64,000 bases of DNA. Source: Ruegeria denitrificans. GTDB lineage: Bacteria > Pseudomonadota > Alphaproteobacteria > Rhodobacterales > Rhodobacteraceae. Positions 16,485 to 25,340 of this stretch are shown here, piece by piece; positions within the stretch are counted from its first letter, which is position 1; every line of letters starts with the position of its first letter. The notes under the pieces are model-generated. The model did no database searches and had not been told where the DNA came from. It saw nothing but the letters and a program-made list of their open reading frames with translations. The DNA lies in NCBI RefSeq assembly GCF_001458295.1, contig NZ_CYUD01000005.1, positions 186,001 to 250,000 on the forward strand, read 5' to 3'. The position numbers and the translations under genes are program-made.

Positions 16485-17878
16485 TCCGCAGCTTCCGCCG
16501 GCACCGTGCTATATCGGCCAAGCTCGTCCAGGGTCAGCAGACGCAGAGGGCTGCGCAACCGATAGTAACCAACCGTATCGGGGTGCTCACCGCGCCACTG
16601 CGCCAACAGTCCGGCTACCACATGGCCGCATTGCCGACCCTGACATGGACCCATACCGCAACGGGTCAGGGCCTTCAGGGCGTTCGGGTCCTGCGCACCC
16701 TGATCGAACCCCTTTCGCAGGTCGTCCAGAGACTGCTCTTCGCAGCGGCAGACTAGCGTTTCCGGGTAGCTGGGCAGGCGCAGCGCCTCGGTCGGACGAT
16801 AAAGGTTATCAATGAAACGCCGAAACGGCTTTAGGGAAGATAAATGGGACAAATCTTTGGTCGCTTTTTGATCACGTTCGGTTCGCGTCAGACGGCCAAG
16901 ACGGTGCAGGATATTCAAGGCAGCCAAACGACCTGCGGCCTGCGCGCCGTCGGCACCGACAATGCCCGCACCATCGCCAGCCACTGACACGTGTTCAATC
17001 GAGCTCTGCCCAAAATCATCCACTGATACCTGCCAACACTTCTGTTCAGAATTCCAGTGGTGATCCAGCTCCATCGCCCGCGTCATATTCAAATTGGGCT
17101 GCACGCCATGATGCAGAAATACAGTGTCGGCGGTAATTTCGTGTTGTCTGCCTGCCGCAACAAACCTGAGCCCTTCGGCCTTCTTGTCACCGACCACCGT
17201 CAACCGCTCTGCGAAGGAGTGGATCGTAACACCTGAAGTGCGGATCTCTCGCAACAAAGACATACCTTTCCGCAGCTGTCCGGCATGCCGTAACGTCCGA
17301 AACAGGTGTGGCGCAGCCTCAATATAGTGCTGCCGAGGCGTCGTATCGACCAATGCTTTAACCGGCACTCCAAGTCGAAGGTACTGTGCCACGATCAGAT
17401 ACAACAGCGGACCAGAGCCCGCAAAGGTGGCACCATCGGCCACGACGGCATCCGATTTCAGCATCACCTGTGCCGCACCTGCTGTCATGACTCCGGGTAA
17501 TGTCCACCCGGGGATCGGCATGGGCCGCTCCATAGCACCGGGACACAACAGCATCTCTCGACAGCGTAGTTCTCGTGTGATGTCCTCGTGAGAAAACAGG
17601 ATGCGCCCGTCATCACCCAAATGCCACGCATCCGCGCCGGTGATATGCGTCAGGTTGGCCTGTTCGAACTCGGAAATTAGGGCCGCTCCGGCGGCATAAT
17701 CCGCACCAAGGACGGCGACATCCGGAACCGGGCTGTTTGCAGCCGAGCGGTATATCTGTCCGCCTGCCCTTGATGCTTGGTCCAGAACAGCCACCTGAAC
17801 GCCTGCACGCGTCAGTTCTATAGCGGCGCACATACCTGCTGGTCCTGCGCCGACAATAGCACAGTCAAAGGCCTGCAT
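16481..17878 (-). CDS. FAD/NAD(P)-binding oxidoreductase alpha subunit with BFD-like [2Fe-2S] domain
   Basis: The 465-residue protein has an N-terminal dinucleotide-binding motif (CAIVGAGPAGMCAAIEL), a second nucleotide-binding region, and a C-terminal BFD-like iron-sulfur domain (LVCRCEEQSLDDL ... RCGMGPCQGRQCG). This is the HcnB/OoxA/LhpF type, the subunit of multimeric amino acid dehydrogenases that takes electrons from the DAO-type subunit. It overlaps the small iron-sulfur gene by 14 bp and the beta subunit gene by 4 bp, so a stoichiometric complex is likely. Confidence 0.86.
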   Translation of the reverse strand: MQAFDCAIVGAGPAGMCAAIELTRAGVQVAVLDQASRAGGQIYRSAANSPVPDVAVLGADYAAGAALISEFEQANLTHITGADAWHLGDDGRILFSHEDITRELRCREMLLCPGAMERPMPIPGWTLPGVMTAGAAQVMLKSDAVVADGATFAGSGPLLYLIVAQYLRLGVPVKALVDTTPRQHYIEAAPHLFRTLRHAGQLRKGMSLLREIRTSGVTIHSFAERLTVVGDKKAEGLRFVAAGRQHEITADTVFLHHGVQPNLNMTRAMELDHHWNSEQKCWQVSVDDFGQSSIEHVSVAGDGAGIVGADGAQAAGRLAALNILHRLGRLTRTERDQKATKDLSHLSSLKPFRRFIDNLYRPTEALRLPSYPETLVCRCEEQSLDDLRKGFDQGAQDPNALKALTRCGMGPCQGRQCGHVVAGLLAQWRGEHPDTVGYYRLRSPLRLLTLDELGRYSTVPAEAAE

Positions 17879-18176
17879 CGTCCGCCTCTGACTCTTCTGT
17901 AATTCGCTGAGTGGTGACGTTCATGCCGTCCAACACCCGCCTCAAGCAAGCCTGTTGGTTCGGAAGACCGTCGATCTCTACCATGCATTCGAAACAGACG
18001 CCCATCGCGCAATACGCGCTGCGCGCATCGCCTGACAGTGCTGCTTTCCGGGTCTCGAACTGACCACTCACAGCCATGGCTGACCATACCGATTGACCCT
18101 CTCGCGCAGCAACTTGCTGCCCATTAATGGTCAGTGTCACCCGGTCGCGATCGTGATCTTGCAAGGATCTGAACAT
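17865..18176 (-). CDS. Small [2Fe-2S] subunit of amine dehydrogenase complex
   Basis: The protein of about 103 residues has a ferredoxin-like Cys motif CAMGVCFECMVEIDG and a later Cys in QACLRRV, matching the HcnA/LhpE gamma subunit. It begins with VTLTINGQQVAAREGQSV, typical of a 2Fe-2S beta-grasp fold. The ATG at 18176 is preferred; the open frame extends upstream to 18278 but that part overlaps dctP and is not family-like. The start lies 65 bp after dctP with a hairpin between them. Confidence 0.83.
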   Translation of the reverse strand: MFRSLQDHDRDRVTLTINGQQVAAREGQSVWSAMAVSGQFETRKAALSGDARSAYCAMGVCFECMVEIDGLPNQQACLRRVLDGMNVTTQRITEESEADDAGL

Positions 18177-18199
18177 TAGAGATTCTCCGTCGAAAAACA

Positions 18200-18231
18200 G
18201 GGCAAGGCGCAGGGAGGAGCACGCCTTGCCC
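18200..18231 (-). terminator. Intercistronic hairpin after dctP
   Basis: On the minus strand a perfect 10-bp GC stem (GGGCAAGGCG with its complement, 12-base loop) follows the dctP stop by 10 bp and is followed by CTGTTTTTCG. It could be a leaky intrinsic terminator or a 3' stabiliser giving more binding protein than enzyme. Confidence 0.6.
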
Positions 18232-18241
18232 AGGCTCAGGT

Positions 18242-19234
18242 TTATTCGCCGATCTGATCGAGAATGCCCTGACCCCAATCCTGACCGACGTCCTGCAGGA
18301 CCTGCGGCCAGACCTGCGCGCGCACATGGGCGGCGGTGGCGGCAAGTTCTTCGTTCGTCAGCGAAACGATCGTGGCCCCGTTGTCGGCCAGCTTTTGTTC
18401 AAACGCACCTTGATCGGCTTCGGCTGTTTCCCAGCGCTTGGCTTCGAACTCCAATGCCGCCGTTTCCAGCGCTGCGCGATCTTCGTCGCTCATTTCAGCC
18501 AACGTGCCCGAGTTGATGATCATGTACCAAACCTCGAAATGCGTGTTAACAGGCACATAAGCCGTGGTCACATCGCGGAACGAGGCATAGTACCCCTCGG
18601 CACCCGATCCGACGACGCCGTCAACGACGCCGGTTTGTACCGCAGTGAACGCTTCTGAGAAGGGGATTGGCGACGAGATGTAACCCAATGCGTCGGCGGT
18701 CAACTGAAAGCTCTTGATGCCGGGTACACGAACCTTGATGCCTTTTGCAGCGGTTGGATCGCCTGGGTTCACAGCGTCGGTATTCAGGGCCACACCGCCG
18801 AAGTAAACCGGATATGCGGCAAGCATGGTGATATCCTGCTTGGCATAGAGATCTTTCATCGCACTGTGGATTGCGCCGCCCGGGCCGTAGATCTTTTTCG
18901 CCTCGGCCCAGTTAGCAGCCACATAGGGGAAGGCCGAGATTTGCATGCGGCGATCAACTGCAGTGGCGGCGGGTTGAACGGCCATGTCGATGGCACCAAC
19001 CGAGATACGTTCCTGCACCGAAGTATAGTCCCCCAGCGCCGAAGCCGGGAACAGGTTAAGCTCTACCGAGCCATCTGTTGCGGTTGTCAGCTCTTCTGCA
19101 AGGGCACGCAGCTCGTTGTCGATAGTGGCACCTTGCGGCCGGATATGGCTGATCTTCAGCGTGTCGGCGGCTGCGATGCCCGCAGTTGCAACCACAGCGG
19201 CAGTCAGGCAAGTGGATTTCAGAAAGTTCATCAT
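18242..19234 (-). CDS. dctP: TRAP transporter solute-binding protein
   Basis: The 330-residue periplasmic protein has a signal peptide ending AAADTLK and the DctP fold: ISHIRPQGATIDNELRALAEEL at the start, then KGIKVRVPGIKSFQLTADALG and EAFTAVQTGVVDGVVG, with the conserved Arg of the carboxylate site in KVRVPG. It captures a carboxylate-bearing solute for the DctQM permease. Tandem ATGs at 19234/19231 follow GGAGGAG. Its place between the permease genes and the amine dehydrogenase implies that the transported solute is the enzyme's substrate. Confidence 0.9.
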   Translation of the reverse strand: MMNFLKSTCLTAAVVATAGIAAADTLKISHIRPQGATIDNELRALAEELTTATDGSVELNLFPASALGDYTSVQERISVGAIDMAVQPAATAVDRRMQISAFPYVAANWAEAKKIYGPGGAIHSAMKDLYAKQDITMLAAYPVYFGGVALNTDAVNPGDPTAAKGIKVRVPGIKSFQLTADALGYISSPIPFSEAFTAVQTGVVDGVVGSGAEGYYASFRDVTTAYVPVNTHFEVWYMIINSGTLAEMSDEDRAALETAALEFEAKRWETAEADQGAFEQKLADNGATIVSLTNEELAATAAHVRAQVWPQVLQDVGQDWGQGILDQIGE

Positions 19235-19270
19235 GGATAAGTCTCCTCCGTGAGTGATGAAATGGGTGGC

Positions 19271-20569
19271 TTAGTAGCCAAAGAAGCGAGGCAGCCACAT
19301 CGAAAGGTCCGGCCAGAAACTGGTCAGAAATACGACTGGCAGATAGCCCAGCAAAATCAGGGTCATGGCGGGGCGGATCACCTTGGTGACCGGCACCTGG
19401 CCTATGCGTGCACCCAGATACAGGATCGAGGCATAAGGTGGGGTCACTCCGCCCATAGCGGTGTTGACGCCCATGATCGCGGCAAACTGTATTGGGCTGA
19501 CACCAATCGCCTGCATCAGCGGCAACAGAAGCGGCGCAATCAATATTATGGCGGTTACGTCATTGACCACCATGCCGACCAGGAACAGCAGGATGTTGAT
19601 CAGAACCAGCAGCAGGGCCTTGTTTTCGGTCACTGAAAAGATCGCCTGCACGATGGCTTGCGGAATGCTTTCCAACACGAACATCTGAGACAGGATCATC
19701 GAGAACAGGATCATCAGCATGATCGCCCCCACCGATGTGGCGGCCTCTCTACCCGCACCGAAGAAGGTGCGAACGTCCAGTCCTTTGTAGATCAGGAACC
19801 CAACCGGGATCGCATAGATCACCGCCACGGCGGCGGCCTCAGTCGGGGTCATGATGCCACCGTAAATGCCGCCCAGAATGATCACCGGCATCAGCAGGGC
19901 GGGCGTGGCCTTGAAACCGCGCTGGGTTGCTTCAGACATGAAGGCCGCGCCTTTGAGGGGTTCGTTCAGTTTCAAGGGGAACCTGCGGGCCATACGGATG
20001 TTGACCGCAGAAAAGCTGGCCATGATCAACAGGCCGGGGCCCAGTGTTGCCAGAAAGCAGGCCAGGATCGACGTATCCGTCACCCAGCCATAGACGATCA
20101 TAGTGACCGAGGGTGGGATCAATAGACCCAGAAGCGAAGCATTTGCGATCAGCGCCGTTGCGTATTCGCGGGGATAGCCCTGTTTTTCCATTTCAGGGAT
20201 CAGCAGCGGCCCAATCGCGGCAACACCGGTCAGACCCGAGCCCGAGATCGCTCCGATAAGCGCGCAGGACACAGTGGCGACAACGCCCAGCCCACCCTTA
20301 AGGTGACCGATGAAGATGTTGACGAAGTTGAGAAGGCTGGCCGCAATACCTGATACCGACATGATCGTACCGGCCAGAACGAACAGTGGAATGGCCAGCA
20401 GCACCGGGTTTCCAAGCTGTTGGAACCCCCACAGCATGTTTCCCTTCATGACCACGTCACCTGCGAAGTACATCACCATCAGACCGGCACCGAAACAATA
20501 AGGCAGTGGAACGCCAAGCGTCAGCAGGATGACCAGCACCAGTACGGCAAAAAGCGCGATCTCGATCAT
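19271..20569 (-). CDS. dctM: TRAP transporter large permease
   Basis: The 432-residue polytopic membrane protein of the DctM type starts with LGVPLPYCFGAGL and has the family segments GAISGSGLTGVAAIGPLLIPEM and GVNTAMGGVTPPYASILY. It is the sodium-driven transport subunit in the inner membrane. Its start overlaps the dctQ stop by 4 bp, and dctP follows after 36 bp. The order Q-M-P on the minus strand is a standard TRAP layout. Confidence 0.92.
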   Translation of the reverse strand: MIEIALFAVLVLVILLTLGVPLPYCFGAGLMVMYFAGDVVMKGNMLWGFQQLGNPVLLAIPLFVLAGTIMSVSGIAASLLNFVNIFIGHLKGGLGVVATVSCALIGAISGSGLTGVAAIGPLLIPEMEKQGYPREYATALIANASLLGLLIPPSVTMIVYGWVTDTSILACFLATLGPGLLIMASFSAVNIRMARRFPLKLNEPLKGAAFMSEATQRGFKATPALLMPVIILGGIYGGIMTPTEAAAVAVIYAIPVGFLIYKGLDVRTFFGAGREAATSVGAIMLMILFSMILSQMFVLESIPQAIVQAIFSVTENKALLLVLINILLFLVGMVVNDVTAIILIAPLLLPLMQAIGVSPIQFAAIMGVNTAMGGVTPPYASILYLGARIGQVPVTKVIRPAMTLILLGYLPVVFLTSFWPDLSMWLPRFFGY

Positions 20570-21060
20570 TTCAGACCTCCTTCAATCGCGGGTTCAGCAA
20601 TCGGGGAGAACAGAGCGCGCAGATGCATTAGCAGATGGCAGGCCGTGAAGATCATCATCAGGACTAACCCGACAAACAAAGCGACATCGACATAGAAAGT
20701 CGGCAGGTACAGCGTCGGACTTTCGCGCCAGACACGCATTGAGTACTTAGTGAATTCCCAGGCCCAGGTTGTCAGCCAGATACCAACGATCAAGCTGATG
20801 ACCTCACCTATGACCGCAAGAACCTGATGCTGGCGTTCGGTAGACAGAAAGATCTCAAGCACATTGGCCCGGATATGTGTGTTCTCGCGCGAGGCGTTGA
20901 CAGCCCCCAGCATGTATAGCCACAAAGTGGGGTAGAGCAGGCTTTCCTCCAGCCCCATGACCGGAATTTCCAGCACATAGCGCGTGATCACCTGCACGAA
21001 TTGACCCAGAGCAACCAGGCAGATCAGGACTGTCAGCAGGACACTTGCAAAGCGTGTCAT
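20566..21060 (-). CDS. dctQ: TRAP transporter small permease
   Basis: The 164-residue protein has four hydrophobic segments and the DctQ pattern: QVITRYVLEIPVMGLEES, then YPTLWLYMLGAV, and WRESPTLYLPTF in the loop before the last helix. The start at 21058-21060 is set by GGAGGGGG just upstream; the frame stays open further but without family similarity. It is first in a seven-gene minus-strand unit (Q, M, P, three dehydrogenase subunits, RidA), divergent from the LysR gene. Confidence 0.88.
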   Translation of the reverse strand: MTRFASVLLTVLICLVALGQFVQVITRYVLEIPVMGLEESLLYPTLWLYMLGAVNASRENTHIRANVLEIFLSTERQHQVLAVIGEVISLIVGIWLTTWAWEFTKYSMRVWRESPTLYLPTFYVDVALFVGLVLMMIFTACHLLMHLRALFSPIAEPAIEGGLK

Positions 21061-21204
21061 TTCCCCCTCCGTCATTGCGAATACATGCAGAGTATTCGTG
21101 GCGGGAAGATCACGAGCCCGAGGCATTAAGTCAAAACGATTAAATTGATTGCTGAATAAAGTTTCTTTATGGGTTGTTGAAAAAATAAGGATTAACAACA
21201 GCGC

Positions 21205-22119
21205 ATGAATCTCAGTTTTCGCCAATTGCAGGCTTTTCGCGAAGTCATGCGGACAGGTTCTGTGTCTGAAGCCGCCCGAATCCTCGGACGAACCCAACCT
21301 GCTGTCAGCGCGCTGATCGCCAATCTCGAAGCTGAATTGGACATCGCCCTGTTCCGCCGACAACGCGGTAAAATGGCCCCTACCCCCGAAGCCCAGTACT
21401 TCATCACCGAGGCCGAGGCGATCCTGGATCGGTTGTCGCTTTCAACCCGGACAATGCGCGAGATTGCCGCTCTGACAAAGGGGCGCCTGAACATAGCATG
21501 CATGCCGGCGGCTAGCAGCCTTTTGATGCCGCAGCTCTTGGGTGAGTTCTTGTTGGATAAACCAGATGTAAAAGCTTCGCTGATGATGCGTGCATCACCG
21601 GTAATCGAGGAGTGGGTTGCTTCTCAGCAATATGACATCGGATTGGGTGAAACCCCAAAATCCACAGCGGCAATTGATACCGTCGATTTCGACATGAGAT
21701 GCGTGTGCGCGATCCCAAGGGGCGATCCGCTGGCCGAGTTGGACGCAGTCGAAGCCCGTCATCTGTCGGGCCTCCCAATGGCCGGACTGCAAGACGGACA
21801 TCCAAACCTGGTCGCGACCCAGAGGGCATTCGAAAGTCAAAAAGCCCGTTTTGAACAACGGTTCGAACTCAGGACCTTCAACCCGGCATTGACCCTTGTG
21901 GAAAAAGGGCTTTGCTACTGTATCTGCGACCCGATTACTGCTGCTGGATACGTCAATATGCAACCCGAGCCGAGGCCTGTCGTCTTTCGAGCGTTCCGGC
22001 CCCATGTCGTTCTAAACGTCTCAATCATGCGACCGGCGCATCGCCCTCCGTCAGCGCTGGCAAATGAGTTCGCCCAGATCCTGGGGTCGGCCCTTGAACA
22101 GATCAACACGAAATTCTGA
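21205..22119 (+). CDS. LysR-family transcriptional regulator
   Basis: The 304-residue protein has an N-terminal winged helix-turn-helix (FRQLQAFREVMRTGSVSEAA, RTQPAVSALIANLE) and a periplasmic-binding-protein-like effector domain. The DNA-binding part resembles the OccR/NocR opine regulators. It is divergent from dctQ, with 144 bp between starts, the classical position for a LysR activator of the adjacent catabolic operon. It probably senses the imported substrate. It converges on the racemase gene; a weak hairpin with a T run lies at about 22137-22160. Confidence 0.9.
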   Translation: MNLSFRQLQAFREVMRTGSVSEAARILGRTQPAVSALIANLEAELDIALFRRQRGKMAPTPEAQYFITEAEAILDRLSLSTRTMREIAALTKGRLNIACMPAASSLLMPQLLGEFLLDKPDVKASLMMRASPVIEEWVASQQYDIGLGETPKSTAAIDTVDFDMRCVCAIPRGDPLAELDAVEARHLSGLPMAGLQDGHPNLVATQRAFESQKARFEQRFELRTFNPALTLVEKGLCYCICDPITAAGYVNMQPEPRPVVFRAFRPHVVLNVSIMRPAHRPPSALANEFAQILGSALEQINTKF

Positions 22120-22159
22120 GGGCTCTAGATCTCGAAAAGCGAAAACTCAAACGCTCTTT

Positions 22160-22837
22160 TTAGGCATAAGAACACAGTTTCGATGTCGTCAGCTTCGCTT
22201 TTACCAAGGCTTCAGAAAACGCGACGGCACATGCTACCCCGTCGACCACGGGTAAACCGAACTCCTCTGAAAGCTGCGACATCAAATCTGTCATACCCGC
22301 GCAACCCAATACAATAGCTTCGGCCCTATCTTCATTAATCGCAGCGCGAATTTCGGACCGTATTTTGTCGACGGTCTTTGGGTCGTTTTCCTCAAGCTTC
22401 AAAACTGGCACATCTGACGCGCGAACCCGGACACATCGGCGGTCTAGACCATAGCGCAACAGGTTCGCCTCCAACCCCGCAAGCGACCGGGACAATGTCG
22501 TAATAACGCTGAATTTTGGGCTAATCATGGACGCGGCGTGATAGGCCGCTTCACCAACACCGATCACGGGGGCAGATGTGACGCAACGCACCGCATCAAC
22601 GCCAGTATCGTCGAAACAGGCAACGACAATCGCGTCCGCGTCCGGGTATTGCGAAACAACTTCCAGCAGGCCCGGCACGCAGGTCGAAACATCGAGGTAT
22701 CCCTGAATACTGGCAGGGCCCTTTTGCGCGTTCGTAGCAATAATTTCAGTTTCGGGATGCGCTGCGGCGCGGGCCGCCGCCTCAATCTTGCGTGTCATGG
22801 AAACTGTCGTGTTGGGATTAACAACCAGTAGTTTCAC
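22160..22837 (-). CDS. Aspartate/glutamate/hydantoin racemase family protein
   Basis: The 225-residue protein starts KLLVVNPNTTVSMT and carries two active-site cysteines, VVACFDDTG in the first half and VLGCAGMTDL in the second. This two-Cys arrangement catalyses 1,1-proton transfer in hydantoin and amino acid racemases; arylmalonate and maleate cis-trans isomerase relatives share the fold. No hydantoinase gene is nearby, so the substrate is unknown. It is the last gene of the ABC transporter unit, 7 bp after the ATPase gene. Confidence 0.82.
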   Translation of the reverse strand: MKLLVVNPNTTVSMTRKIEAAARAAAHPETEIIATNAQKGPASIQGYLDVSTCVPGLLEVVSQYPDADAIVVACFDDTGVDAVRCVTSAPVIGVGEAAYHAASMISPKFSVITTLSRSLAGLEANLLRYGLDRRCVRVRASDVPVLKLEENDPKTVDKIRSEIRAAINEDRAEAIVLGCAGMTDLMSQLSEEFGLPVVDGVACAVAFSEALVKAKLTTSKLCSYA

Positions 22838-22844
22838 ACCATCC

Positions 22845-23567
22845 TCACACTTCTCCGCCTAAATAGGCAGCTTTGATCCGCGGATCGGTCAGAAGTTCCT
22901 TGGAATTCCCCGAAATCACCACGTTCCCGGTCGTCAACGCATAGGCGCGATGCGAAATTGACAGGGCCATACGCGAATTCTGTTCGACCAACAGAACCGA
23001 AACCCCTTCGTCGCGGTTGATGGCGACGATGGAACGGGCAATGTCCTGCACCAGTTTGGGCGCGATGCCCAGCGACGGTTCATCCAGCAGCAACAGACGT
23101 GGTTTCGCCATCAATGCCCGGCCGATTACCATCATTTGCTGCTCACCCCCTGAAAGGGTCCCGGCGGATTGGGAAAACCGTTCCTTCAGGCGCGGAAACC
23201 GTTCCAATACAGACTCCAACGTCTGCTGAATTCCGGCCTTGTCCGACCGGGTGAAAGCCCCCATCAGCAGGTTGTCTCTAACCGTCATGTAGGGAAAAAC
23301 CCGGCGCCCTTCTGGTACCATAGCAATACCTCTGGACACAATTTCGGCAGGATTAGTGCCGGCGATCTGTTCACCTTCAAACGCGACCGAACCGGACTTT
23401 ACTTTGGCCAGCCCGGTGATTGCCCGCAGGATCGAACTTTTACCCGCCCCGTTGGCACCGATCAGAGCAACGGTTTCACCCTGCTCCAGATCAATCGATA
23501 CGCCTTTCAGCGCATAAACGTGATCGTAGTAGAGCTCGACATCCTTGAATTCCAACATTTTTGTCAT
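22845..23567 (-). CDS. livF: ABC transporter ATPase, LivF type
   Basis: The 240-residue ATPase has Walker A GANGAGKSS, signature LSGGEQQMM and Walker B LLLLDEPSLG, with MVPEGRRVFPYMTVRDNL typical of LivF. It drives uptake by a branched-chain amino acid/urea-type importer. The symbol denotes the family; substrate is not implied. It is separated by 3 bp from the LivG-type gene, and the racemase gene follows. Confidence 0.92.
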   Translation of the reverse strand: MTKMLEFKDVELYYDHVYALKGVSIDLEQGETVALIGANGAGKSSILRAITGLAKVKSGSVAFEGEQIAGTNPAEIVSRGIAMVPEGRRVFPYMTVRDNLLMGAFTRSDKAGIQQTLESVLERFPRLKERFSQSAGTLSGGEQQMMVIGRALMAKPRLLLLDEPSLGIAPKLVQDIARSIVAINRDEGVSVLLVEQNSRMALSISHRAYALTTGNVVISGNSKELLTDPRIKAAYLGGEV

Positions 23568-23570
23568 GGC

Positions 23571-24353
23571 TCAGATCCCGATCTCGTCATCTGCGCTGCC
23601 CAGGTAGGCTTCGATGACCCTTTCGTTGTTCTGAATTTCCGCCGGCACGCCTTCGGCAATCATTTCGCCAAAATTCAGCACCACAATCCGGTCGGAAATA
23701 TTCATCACCGCTGGCATGTCGTGCTCCACCAGCAGCACTGTAACACCCCGGTCATCGCGGACCTTGCGCACCAGATTGACCATTTTCATGGTCTCGTCGT
23801 GGTTCATGCCCGCAAAGGGCTCATCCAACAGCAAGACCTTGGGGTCAGTGGCCAATCCGATAGCGATTCCCAACGCCCTCAGGTTACCCTGTGGCAGGTT
23901 CGAGGCCTGTTCATTCCCGATCTCGGTCATGCCGAGGAATTCAATCAGGTCGTCGGCATATTGCCCGAAACTGTCGACGTCCTCATGTGCCGTCCTTGTG
24001 CCCCAGAAATATCCCGCCAGGGAGGCCCGGGCGCGCAGGTGCTGGGCAACAATAATGCTTTCCCGCACGGTCATCGACTTGAAAATCGTCGTTTCCTGAA
24101 AGGTGCGAACAACACCCTTGCGCGCCACCACATGTGGCTTCAGATTCGAAATCCTTTCACCCTTGAACAGTACCTCACCCGTCGTCGTGGGCAGAAAAGA
24201 CGAGATCATCTTGAACAGGGTGCTTTTGCCGGCCCCGTTTGGCCCGATCACCGAAAGGATTTCGTTCTCATTGACGTTGAATGAGATATCGCTGTTGGCA
24301 ATCAGACCACCAAATTTCTTGGTGACATGGCGGACTTCCAGAATATGGCTCAT
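23571..24353 (-). CDS. livG: ABC transporter ATPase, LivG type
   Basis: The 260-residue ATPase has Walker A GPNGAGKST, Walker B VLLLDEPFAGM and the LivG segment VRTFQETTIFKSMTVRESI. The usual LSGG signature is replaced by LPQGN, a deviation known in part of this family. It pairs with the LivF-type protein in one importer. It overlaps the livM gene by 4 bp. Confidence 0.91.
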   Translation of the reverse strand: MSHILEVRHVTKKFGGLIANSDISFNVNENEILSVIGPNGAGKSTLFKMISSFLPTTTGEVLFKGERISNLKPHVVARKGVVRTFQETTIFKSMTVRESIIVAQHLRARASLAGYFWGTRTAHEDVDSFGQYADDLIEFLGMTEIGNEQASNLPQGNLRALGIAIGLATDPKVLLLDEPFAGMNHDETMKMVNLVRKVRDDRGVTVLLVEHDMPAVMNISDRIVVLNFGEMIAEGVPAEIQNNERVIEAYLGSADDEIGI

Positions 24354-25336
24354 TTGTCCGCTCCTTTTTTGCCCGGCAGACGCAGACTAAGTAGGCCGTT
24401 CGGCAGAAACAGCATGAGGATGATCAGCAAACTGGAATAGGCCAAAAGCTGGAAGCGACCGAGTTCGAACAAAAGGTCCCAACCGAAATACAGCACCAAG
24501 GTGCCAAGCATCGGACCAAAGACATAGCCCAACCCGCCTAGGAAACAGTTCAGCATGAAGTTCACACTGTCGGCGACCTGAAAGCTGGAGGGATAGACCG
24601 ACTGCGCGATTGAGCCGAACATGGCCCCGCCAATACCGCCCAGAAAGGATGAGATCGCAAACACAATGACCCGGATATACGAGATGTTGACGCCGATGGA
24701 GCTTGCCAGTTCCTCATTTTGCTGCATCGACCGGCACAGGTGACCAAGCCGCGAATTCACCAGGCGGTACATTGCGCCGAAGGTCAGCACCATCAACACG
24801 CAAGCCGCGTAGTAGAAAGCCAGCCTTGGGTTTTCAAGCGTGGCGAAATCGGGGATCAGAGTCAGACCCAGGATTGACACACCACCGGGCAACGGGATCG
24901 AGGTGATGCCCTTTGCCCCATTGGTGACAGGCAAGGCCAACGCGGTCAGCGTAACCACCTGCGTCAGAACCAGCGAGATCATCGCAAAATAGACACCGCG
25001 CAACCGCAAGATCGGAACCCCGATCACGATCGCTACACCGGCGGCAAACAACCCAGAAAGTGGCAGGGACAACCAGAAAGACATGCCCACCTTCGTCACC
25101 AAGATAGCCGAGACATAAGCCCCAATAAGGGCAAAGGCGCCCTGACCGATATTGATACGACCGATATAGAAGGTCAGCCAGACACCCGCACTGGCGATAG
25201 ACAACAACGCCACCGCGGTCAGGGTATAGTACAGGTCTGATCGCCCAGCGGCCGCGATAAAGCTGGGCACTGCGATAAAGATCGCCAACAAGAACACAGC
25301 CAATCCTATCCATTGGATCATTTTGAGTTTTGGCAC
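24350..25336 (-). CDS. livM: ABC transporter permease, LivM type
   Basis: The 328-residue polytopic permease has GRINIGQGAFALIGAYVSA and FAISSFLGGIGGAMFG, both conserved in LivM. About nine hydrophobic segments are visible. It forms the membrane channel with the LivH-type protein. It is preceded by livH at a distance of 4 bp and overlaps livG by 4 bp. Confidence 0.91.
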   Translation of the reverse strand: MPKLKMIQWIGLAVFLLAIFIAVPSFIAAAGRSDLYYTLTAVALLSIASAGVWLTFYIGRINIGQGAFALIGAYVSAILVTKVGMSFWLSLPLSGLFAAGVAIVIGVPILRLRGVYFAMISLVLTQVVTLTALALPVTNGAKGITSIPLPGGVSILGLTLIPDFATLENPRLAFYYAACVLMVLTFGAMYRLVNSRLGHLCRSMQQNEELASSIGVNISYIRVIVFAISSFLGGIGGAMFGSIAQSVYPSSFQVADSVNFMLNCFLGGLGYVFGPMLGTLVLYFGWDLLFELGRFQLLAYSSLLIILMLFLPNGLLSLRLPGKKGADK

Positions 25337-25340
25337 TGCG

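Noticed and set aside
23169..24284. Open frame of about 370 codons on the plus strand opposite the two ABC ATPase genes
   Set aside because: The minus-strand genes have all ABC motifs; the antisense product has none.
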